NCBI GenBank assembly: GCA_015075325.1
Contig: JABTUP010000027.1
Span: forward strand, 1 to 38,044
Direction: 5' to 3'
Source: Flavobacteriales bacterium
Lineage (GTDB): Bacteria > Bacteroidota > Bacteroidia > Flavobacteriales_E > Vicingaceae
DNA: 38,044 nucleotides
The position numbers and the translations under genes were made by a program. The notes beneath the pieces are model-generated. The model was not told the origin of the DNA and did no database searches. It saw nothing but the letters and a program-made list of their open reading frames with translations. Numbering within the stretch: position 1 is the first letter of the stretch; every line of letters begins with the position of its first letter. Positions 33,236-38,044 of this stretch are shown one piece after another.

Positions 33236-33463
33236 TTAATTTGTTGTGTCTATTTCTATCAACTTAGCTTCGTTTTTTCGAATACTTAAATAATTTGTAC
33301 CTGAAGACACAATAATAGGATCATGAAGTGGGGCAACTCGTTCTAACCGAACTTGTTCTCCCAAAATAAAGCCCATTGCCAATAATTGAACTGCTAATTG
33401 TTCGTCGGAAATATTTAAAATAATTCCCGATTCATTTTCCTTAAGTTGATCTAAAGTTGCCAT
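33236..33463 (-). CDS. feoA: FeoA, SH3-like accessory protein of iron transport
   Basis: The 75-residue protein is a single FeoA domain: LKENESGIILNI, a central LAVQLLAMGFILGEQVRLE (the conserved L..MG...G..V pattern), and a final VSSGTNYLSIRKNEA. FeoA binds FeoB and is needed for Fe(II) uptake. Many Bacteroidota have FeoA fused to FeoB, but here the two are separate genes 5 nt apart. A promoter and a strong palindrome lie just upstream. Confidence 0.93.
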   Translation of the reverse strand: MATLDQLKENESGIILNISDEQLAVQLLAMGFILGEQVRLERVAPLHDPIIVSSGTNYLSIRKNEAKLIEIDTTN

Positions 33464-33473
33464 ATTTTAAAGC

Positions 33474-33496
33474 TTATTTAGACTTAATCTAAATAA
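33474..33496. promoter_or_regulatory. Palindromic operator for feoAB (DtxR/MntR-like geometry)
   Basis: TTATTTAGA (33474-33482), CTTAA, then TCTAAATAA (33488-33496) form a 23-bp inverted repeat with perfect 9-bp arms. It lies immediately downstream of the -7 box at 33501-33508, covering the expected transcription start, and 10 nt before the feoA ATG. This is a good place for an iron-dependent repressor. The TTTAGxxTTAxxCTAAA pattern is closer to DtxR/MntR-family sites than to a Fur box; the actual regulator is inference. Confidence 0.75.
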
Positions 33497-33500
33497 TGCT

Positions 33501-33508
33501 CAAATGTA
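33501..33508 (-). promoter_or_regulatory. -7 promoter box (TACATTTG) for feoAB
   Basis: The minus strand reads TTACATTTGAGC, an exact TAnnTTTG match, 37 nt upstream of the feoA ATG and directly adjoining the palindrome. Confidence 0.6.
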
Positions 33509-33555
33509 ATTTTAATTTTAATTTAATTTAATGATTAATATCAGAATTTAGAAAA

Positions 33556-33696
33556 TTAAACTCTTTTACAATTGGCAGGAGAATTATCGCTCCACTTAGG
33601 GCAAGTATTGCATTTGCTTTTTTTAGAACCAGAACAAGCCGAGAACAAACTCAAAACAAGAGCAAATAATAGAACTATTTTAGAAGTAGCTTTCAT
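33556..33696 (-). CDS. Very small lipoprotein (46 residues)
   Basis: An ATG at 33696 opens a 46-codon frame ending in TAA at 33556-33558. The product is MKATSKIVLLFALVLSLFSAC followed by a short mature part (SGSKKSKCNTCPKWSDNS...NCKRV). The lipobox LFSAC is clear, and the mature peptide has CNTC plus a later Cys. An exact TAnnTTTG box ends 6 nt before the ATG. Tiny lipoproteins with a CxxCPxW segment occur in this phylum; the function is unknown. It fills the otherwise long gap between feoA and the MlaE-like gene, and has a promoter separate from feoAB. Confidence 0.75.
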   Translation of the reverse strand: MKATSKIVLLFALVLSLFSACSGSKKSKCNTCPKWSDNSPANCKRV

Positions 33697-33702
33697 CTAA
33701 AG

Positions 33703-33710
33703 CAAATTTA
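33703..33710 (-). promoter_or_regulatory. -7 promoter box (TAAATTTG) for the 46-residue lipoprotein
   Basis: The minus strand reads GTAAATTTGC, an exact TAnnTTTG match followed by C, 6 nt before the ATG at 33696. Like uvrD, this implies little or no leader. Confidence 0.5.
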
Positions 33711-33818
33711 CGATTTACAAGTAATTATTTTGATTTTTGTAGTTTTAACTTACTTTCTGAACAAAATACCTCAAAGAGTTTTTAAAGAATTAATTACTTT
33801 TATCGAATTATTTGAAAA

Positions 33819-34562
33819 ATGCTAATTGCTTTACATCACATAGGACAATATTTTTTATTGCTTAATCGGATTTTTAAAAAGCCCGAAAACTTTAAGCTAT
33901 ATTGGCGACAAACCTTGTCGGAAATGGTTAGTTTAGGGCTTGGTTCACTGGGTTTAATTGCTATTATTTCCTTTTTTATGGGTGCAGTAGTTACTCTTCA
34001 AACTGCTTCAAACATTGATAGCCCTCTAATTCCAGATTATGCCATTGGATTTGCTACACGCCAATCGTTTATTTTAGAACTTGCCCCAACCATGATGTGC
34101 TTAATTTTAGCTGGAAAAATTGGTTCAAACATTGCTTCAGAAATTGGCACCATGCGTATAACCGAACAAATTGATGCTTTCGAAATAATGGGAGTAAATT
34201 CGGCTTCATACCTTATTTTACCAAAGATAATTGCAGCTTTATTGATTGTGCCAATTATTATTATTTACAGCATGTTTCTTGGGGTTTTAGGTGGAGCTGT
34301 TGTTGCATCTTATTCCGATTTTTCTTCGATGGACAAATATTTACTTGGAATCCGATGGAACTTTACCATGTTTAGTATAGTTTACGCTTTAATTAAAACA
34401 TTGTTTTTTGCATTTATCATTACCAGCATACCGTCATTTTTTGGATACTATGTTCGTGGTGGTTCGCAAGAAATAGGTAAAGCAGCCACTAAATCTGTTG
34501 TTTACAGTAGTATTGTAATTTTAATTGTAAATTATATTTTAACCGAATTGCTGTTGATGTAA
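33819..34562 (+). CDS. MlaE-family ABC transporter permease
   Basis: The 247-residue membrane protein has the MlaE permease pattern: MGAVVTLQTASNI, then LAPTMMCLILAGKIGSNIASEIGTMRITEQIDAFEIMGVN (about 86-125, the family signature), and several further membrane helices. MlaE with MlaF moves phospholipids or other lipids between the inner and outer membrane. Its stop is directly followed by the ATPase ATG with no gap. No MCE-domain (MlaD) gene is in the window after the ATPase, so the substrate-binding partner must be elsewhere. Confidence 0.92.
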   Translation: MLIALHHIGQYFLLLNRIFKKPENFKLYWRQTLSEMVSLGLGSLGLIAIISFFMGAVVTLQTASNIDSPLIPDYAIGFATRQSFILELAPTMMCLILAGKIGSNIASEIGTMRITEQIDAFEIMGVNSASYLILPKIIAALLIVPIIIIYSMFLGVLGGAVVASYSDFSSMDKYLLGIRWNFTMFSIVYALIKTLFFAFIITSIPSFFGYYVRGGSQEIGKAATKSVVYSSIVILIVNYILTELLLM

Positions 34563-35312
34563 ATGATTGAAATTAAAAACATAACAAAATCATTTGGTCA
34601 AACCAAAGTGTTAGACGATATTTCAAATTGCTTTAAGCAAGGCGAAATGAATCTAATTATTGGAGCAAGTGGTTCAGGAAAATCTGTATTAATAAAGTGT
34701 ATTGTTGGATTGCACGAAGTTGATTTTGGAAACATTGAGTTTAATGGTCGCGATTTTACAAAAATGAGCTTTATGCAACGAAAAGAAATTCGTTCAGAAA
34801 TTGGAATGTTGTTTCAAGCATCAGCACTTTTTAATTCGTTAACAGTTGAAGAAAATATTTTATTTCCCTTACAGATGTACACCAAGATGTCGAACGAAGA
34901 AATGTTAGACAGGGTTAATTTTTGCTTAAAACGTGTAAATTTGATTAATGTAAATCAAAAATACCCAGCAGAATTGAGTGGTGGTATGCAAAAGCGTGTC
35001 GGCATTGCTCGAGCAATTGCACTAAATCCAAAATACCTTTTTTGCGATGAACCGAACTCAGGTTTAGATCCAAGAACAGGTATCGTTATCGATAACTTGA
35101 TAATGGAGTTGACCAAAGAATTTCAAATGACCACTATTGTTGTAACTCACGACATGAACTCAGTAATGGAAACTGGTGAAAACATCATTTTCTTACATCA
35201 AGGTAAAAAATGGTGGGAAGGTAATAACATTGAAATTTTAAAAACCGACAACAAAGAATTGTGTGATTTTGTTTATGCTTCCAAGATTATGCAGAAGTTT
35301 AAAAATCAATAA
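34563..35312 (+). CDS. MlaF-like ABC transporter ATP-binding protein
   Basis: The 249-residue ABC ATPase has Walker A GASGSGKS (34-41), a Q-loop in MLFQASALFNSLTV, the signature LSGGMQ (138-143), Walker B LFCDEP (159-164, Asp162/Glu163) and the H-loop VVTHDM. SALFNSLTVEEN is typical of the MlaF group. It energises the adjacent MlaE-like permease for lipid transport at the inner membrane. The gene ends convergent with the CHU_C/PKD protein gene; no terminator is evident in the 50 nt between. Confidence 0.93.
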   Translation: MIEIKNITKSFGQTKVLDDISNCFKQGEMNLIIGASGSGKSVLIKCIVGLHEVDFGNIEFNGRDFTKMSFMQRKEIRSEIGMLFQASALFNSLTVEENILFPLQMYTKMSNEEMLDRVNFCLKRVNLINVNQKYPAELSGGMQKRVGIARAIALNPKYLFCDEPNSGLDPRTGIVIDNLIMELTKEFQMTTIVVTHDMNSVMETGENIIFLHQGKKWWEGNNIEILKTDNKELCDFVYASKIMQKFKNQ

Positions 35313-35362
35313 AAATTCATCAAAGCTTTTAAAACCTCAACGCATTTTATTTAAAGAAATTA

Positions 35363-36475
35363 TTACTTGAATAATTGTACGCTTTGTTTTACGGTATGTT
35401 TTTCTCCATCAACGCCAGTAGCTACTACTACAAGGTAATACGTTCCGGCTGGCATTAAACGATTTCCATTATCTCTTCCATCCCAGAAACCTTCAATGGT
35501 ATCCCATTCAAAAACCACATTTCCTTTTACATCTCTCACAACTGCATTAAATTCTACAATATGTTCGCCATCAACCTTAATGATGTCATTTAAACCATCT
35601 CCGTTTGGTGAAAACACAGTTGGAACAGGTGCAAGAGAAGAAGTTATAACATTCTCAACGGTAATAATTTGAACAACTGTTTTTGAATTAGCATTTTTAT
35701 CAATTGCGGTAAGTTTTACATTATAATTTCCTGGTTTAGTAAAGGTGTGGTAAGGATTTTCCATACTCGAACTTGGAGTTCCATCGCCAAAATCCCACAA
35801 ATAACCCGCAGCTTCACCTTCAATATTAAACTCTACATCGAGTGGGGCTTTTCCTTTGGTAGTGTTTGCTTTTATTTTTAAATTTAAATCGGCAACCTCA
35901 ACAATTGATTTTTGAGTTGTTTTGGGTTGAGTTGATGGGATTGTTACATTTGAAGTAGTTGTTTGAGTAGTATTATTGCTAACAACCTCATCAGTTGCGT
36001 TGTTGTTTGCAATCGTTGTAATCGTGTTAGTAGCCTGTTTTTCAGTAACTGATTCAACTACCTTGGTTTCATCTTTAGCCGAAACCACCTCTTTTGTTTG
36101 AGGAGCTAGTTCATCTACAACTGAATTAACTGTATTTTCATTTGTTTCTTCAGTTTCAACAACTGTTTCCTGATTTTTTGCCTCTTTAGTGCTTTCTGTA
36201 ACTTGTTCTTTAACTTGACTGTCGTTAGCATCAACAAAAAGATAGTATGAAGAAGTAACAACACCTGCAGCAATAGCAATACCAGCAACCAATTTTGTTA
36301 ACGCCATTTTTGATGAACCTGCAACAACATTTGTAGGATTGTTTGGTGAAACACCATTTCCTCCAACCGAAATATTTTGCTGAATGTTAGCCCAAACCGA
36401 TGGATCAACATTTGCCTCAAAGCCTTCAAATGCTTCTTTAAAAATATCCTCTATGTTGTTAAAATCTTTACTCAC
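35363..36475 (-). CDS. Membrane-anchored PKD and CHU_C-domain protein, putative anti-sigma partner
   Basis: The 370-residue protein has an N-terminal cytoplasmic segment (1-56, FNNIEDIFKEAFEGFEANVD, then PSVWANI) of the kind found in Bacteroidota anti-sigma-like proteins. It continues with one membrane helix (about 59-81) and a long Thr/Glu/Val-rich linker (about 85-195). A PKD domain (about 198-275, LWDFGDGTPS) and a CHU_C gliding-motility C-terminal domain (about 283-370, PTVFSPNGDGLNDI) complete it. The gene starts 2 nt after the ECF sigma factor stop. The combination suggests a periplasmic or surface sensor that controls the sigma factor. A type IX sorting domain on a protein with an internal anchor rather than a cleavable signal peptide is unexpected. 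Confidence 0.85.
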   Translation of the reverse strand: MSKDFNNIEDIFKEAFEGFEANVDPSVWANIQQNISVGGNGVSPNNPTNVVAGSSKMALTKLVAGIAIAAGVVTSSYYLFVDANDSQVKEQVTESTKEAKNQETVVETEETNENTVNSVVDELAPQTKEVVSAKDETKVVESVTEKQATNTITTIANNNATDEVVSNNTTQTTTSNVTIPSTQPKTTQKSIVEVADLNLKIKANTTKGKAPLDVEFNIEGEAAGYLWDFGDGTPSSSMENPYHTFTKPGNYNVKLTAIDKNANSKTVVQIITVENVITSSLAPVPTVFSPNGDGLNDIIKVDGEHIVEFNAVVRDVKGNVVFEWDTIEGFWDGRDNGNRLMPAGTYYLVVVATGVDGEKHTVKQSVQLFK

Positions 36476-36477
36476 TT

Positions 36478-37020
36478 TTATAGTATCTTTTCTTCTAAAA
36501 TAATTTTTTGTAAATAAACCCGAGCTCTTGAATATTGGGATTTGGAAGTGTTAATCGAAATGTTTAACTGGTCAGCAATTTCTTGGTGCGAATACCCTTC
36601 AATTGCGTAAAGGTTAAAAACAGTTCGAAACCCTGTTGGCATAGCTTGTATTATTTTAAGTAAATCGTTTGCCGATAAATGCTCCAAAACATTTTCATTT
36701 TCGGAAGCCATCTGAAAATCAACTTTACTTAAATCTACATTGTCGTCAAATTTTTTGTTTTTTCTAATTTGATCTAATGCACAATTAACCAACACTTTTC
36801 TAATCCATCCTTCTAAAGAACCTTCGTTATTGAATAAATGCAACTTTTCAAAAACTTTTACAAAACCTATCTGCAACACATCTTGAGCTTCTTCTGCATC
36901 TTTTGTATAACGCAAACAAACTCCCATCATTTTTCTTGAAAAAGATTCAAACAACTGCTTTTGAGCAAGAGGATCTTTTTCAAGACACTTTTTTACTAAT
37001 TGCTCGTCAGATAATTTCAT
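36478..37020 (-). CDS. ECF-type RNA polymerase sigma factor
   Basis: The 180-residue protein has region 2 at about 20-90 (FSRKMMGVCLRYTKDAEEAQDVLQIGFVKVF, with the core-binding pattern). Region 4 is at about 125-175 (MPTGFRTVFNLYAIEGYSHQEIADQLNISINTSKSQYSRAR, a clear helix-turn-helix). There is no region 1 or 3, as expected for ECF factors. It is co-transcribed with the PKD/CHU_C membrane protein, which is probably its regulator. Its own promoter box TATGTTTGC lies 46 nt upstream, so basal expression likely uses the main sigma factor. Confidence 0.93.
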   Translation of the reverse strand: MKLSDEQLVKKCLEKDPLAQKQLFESFSRKMMGVCLRYTKDAEEAQDVLQIGFVKVFEKLHLFNNEGSLEGWIRKVLVNCALDQIRKNKKFDDNVDLSKVDFQMASENENVLEHLSANDLLKIIQAMPTGFRTVFNLYAIEGYSHQEIADQLNISINTSKSQYSRARVYLQKIILEEKIL

Positions 37021-37066
37021 CTATTCGCGATTAAGATGTTGGTTTTTAAAAAAAGGTTGCATTAAG

Positions 37067-37074
37067 CAAACATA
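37067..37074 (-). promoter_or_regulatory. -7 promoter box (TATGTTTG) for the sigma factor operon
   Basis: The minus strand reads TATGTTTGC, matching the extended TAnnTTTGC consensus, 46 nt before the sigma factor ATG. Confidence 0.55.
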
Positions 37075-37130
37075 AAGTTAAACATTTTCATTTTAGAGTT
37101 TATCTTTACCTTTTCAATTAACAGAAAAAC

Positions 37131-37805
37131 ATGTCAAAATTATTTATTGTCCCTACACCAATCGGAAACCTAAACGATATTACGTTAAGGGCTTTACAAG
37201 TGCTAAAAGAAGTTGATTACATTTTGGCTGAAGATACTCGCCAAACTTCTAAACTGTTGAAACATTTTGAAATTGAAAAAAAATTGGTGTCGTACCACCA
37301 ACACAACGAACACAAAAGTATTGACCGAATTATTGAAGATTTAAAACAAGACAAAACCATTGCTGTGGTTAGCGATGCAGGCACTCCTGGCATTTCTGAC
37401 CCAGGTTTTTTAATTGTTCGAGCATGTATTCAAAACGAAATTGCAGTTGAATGTTTGCCTGGAGCAACCGCTTTTGTTCCGGCATTGGTAAACTCTGGTT
37501 TTCCTTGCGATAAATTTGTGTTTGAAGGTTTTTTACCACATAAAAAAGGCAGACAAACCCGTTTAAATCTATTAAAAGAAGAAACCAGAACCATTGTTTT
37601 TTACGAATCGACCCACCGTTTATTAAAAACACTAACTCAATTTGCTGAGTTTTTTGGTGAGGATAGGTTGGTTTCTGTTTCGCGCGAGCTAACCAAAATG
37701 CACGAAGAAAACATTAGAGGAACAGTTAACGAAGTAATTGATTACTATAAGGTTAACGTAATAAAAGGTGAAATTGTGATTATCGTTCAAGGGGTTGAGA
37801 AATAA
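37131..37805 (+). CDS. rsmI: 16S rRNA (cytidine(1402)-2'-O)-methyltransferase
   Basis: This 224-residue protein shows the RsmI signatures VPTPIGNLNDITLRAL at the start, AEDTRQTSKLL (33-43), VVSDAGTPGISDPG (79-92), CLPGATAFVPAL and FEGFLPHKKGRQ. It uses SAM to methylate the 2'-OH of C1402 in the 16S rRNA decoding centre. It is about 60 residues shorter than the E. coli enzyme because the C-terminal extension is missing. A TATCTTTA near-match to the -7 box precedes it. Confidence 0.95.
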   Translation: MSKLFIVPTPIGNLNDITLRALQVLKEVDYILAEDTRQTSKLLKHFEIEKKLVSYHQHNEHKSIDRIIEDLKQDKTIAVVSDAGTPGISDPGFLIVRACIQNEIAVECLPGATAFVPALVNSGFPCDKFVFEGFLPHKKGRQTRLNLLKEETRTIVFYESTHRLLKTLTQFAEFFGEDRLVSVSRELTKMHEENIRGTVNEVIDYYKVNVIKGEIVIIVQGVEK

Positions 37806-37870
37806 CTTCTTAACAATTATTTAATATTCAATTGACCATTCTTTTTGCTCACCGTGAGTATTTTTAACCC

Positions 37871-38044
37871 ATGAACAACAATTTAAAAGAAGTTGCTTTA
37901 GTATTCTTTAAAATGGGATGCTTTGCTTTTGGTGGACCTGCTGCACACATTGCTATGATGGAGCAAGAAGTGGTGGAAAAAAGAAAATGGATGACCAAAG
38001 AACATTTTCTCGATTTAATTGGCGTAACCAATTTAATTCCTGGG
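37871..38044 (+). CDS. chrA: Chromate transporter (ChrA family), 5' part only
   Basis: The ATG at 37871 opens a frame that runs off the window end after 58 codons. The product starts MNNNLKEVALVFFKMGCFAFGGPAAHIAMMEQEVVE..., and the visible end is DLIGVTNLIPG. The FGGPAAHIAMM and TNLIPG segments are the hallmarks of the first half of ChrA-type proteins. ChrA exports chromate by proton antiport; in anaerobes and other bacteria the substrate may be a different anion. It lies 65 nt after rsmI, with no terminator seen between them. Confidence 0.9.
   Translation, partial: MNNNLKEVALVFFKMGCFAFGGPAAHIAMMEQEVVEKRKWMTKEHFLDLIGVTNLIPG

Overview
The window is AT-rich chromosomal DNA from a member of the Bacteroidota, most likely a marine or freshwater flavobacterial-type organism. 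The evidence is two proteins ending in the gliding-motility/type IX secretion type B C-terminal domain, one with a type A sorting domain, a DUF4290 protein next to murA, a TMTC-like membrane protein, and a recurring TAnnTTTG promoter box just upstream of many genes. I see no rRNA, tRNA, CRISPR array, insertion sequence or phage structural gene.

Layout. 1-2558: the 5' part of a multi-membrane TPR/glycosyltransferase-like protein (minus strand), divergent from a sulfotransferase. 2510-7988: a tight seven-gene minus-strand operon (KAS III, ACP, KAS III, SDR, GT2, GNAT, Asp/Asn-hydroxylase-like dioxygenase) that looks like a pathway for making and attaching a modified short acyl group to a surface glycan or lipid. 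8096-11674: a 1079-residue secreted repeat protein behind a small exported protein. 11837-20691: housekeeping genes (PcrA/UvrD helicase, DUF4290, MurA, TlpA-like thioredoxin, GrpE, DnaJ, UbiD-type decarboxylase). 20749-26620: an unrecognised secreted protein, a T9SS cargo protein, DnaX and AsnRS. 26697-30604: an accessory stretch with a YefM-YoeB toxin-antitoxin pair and its operator, an LRAT-fold protein, an unknown small protein, an XRE regulator, a collagen-like lipoprotein and an AAA/DUF4143 ATPase. 30631-33463: feoA, feoB and a SprT-like protease with a palindromic operator over the promoter. 33556-35312: an unlisted 46-residue lipoprotein and an MlaEF-type lipid ABC transporter pair. 35363-37020: an ECF sigma factor and a membrane-anchored partner carrying PKD and CHU_C domains. 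37131-38044: rsmI and the start of a chromate transporter.

Most interesting points: the acyl/glycan operon (2510-7988), the sigma factor paired with a protein that looks like an anti-sigma factor fused to a T9SS-type C-terminus, the 23-bp palindrome controlling feoAB, the YefM-YoeB operator with the same 12-bp core spacing as in E. coli, a DnaJ that has lost one of its two zinc centres, a MurA with Asp in place of the fosfomycin-target Cys, and palindromic or tandem repeat DNA that has become in-frame coding sequence in feoB, uvrD and ubiD.

All functional calls come from reading motifs by eye. No database search was possible.
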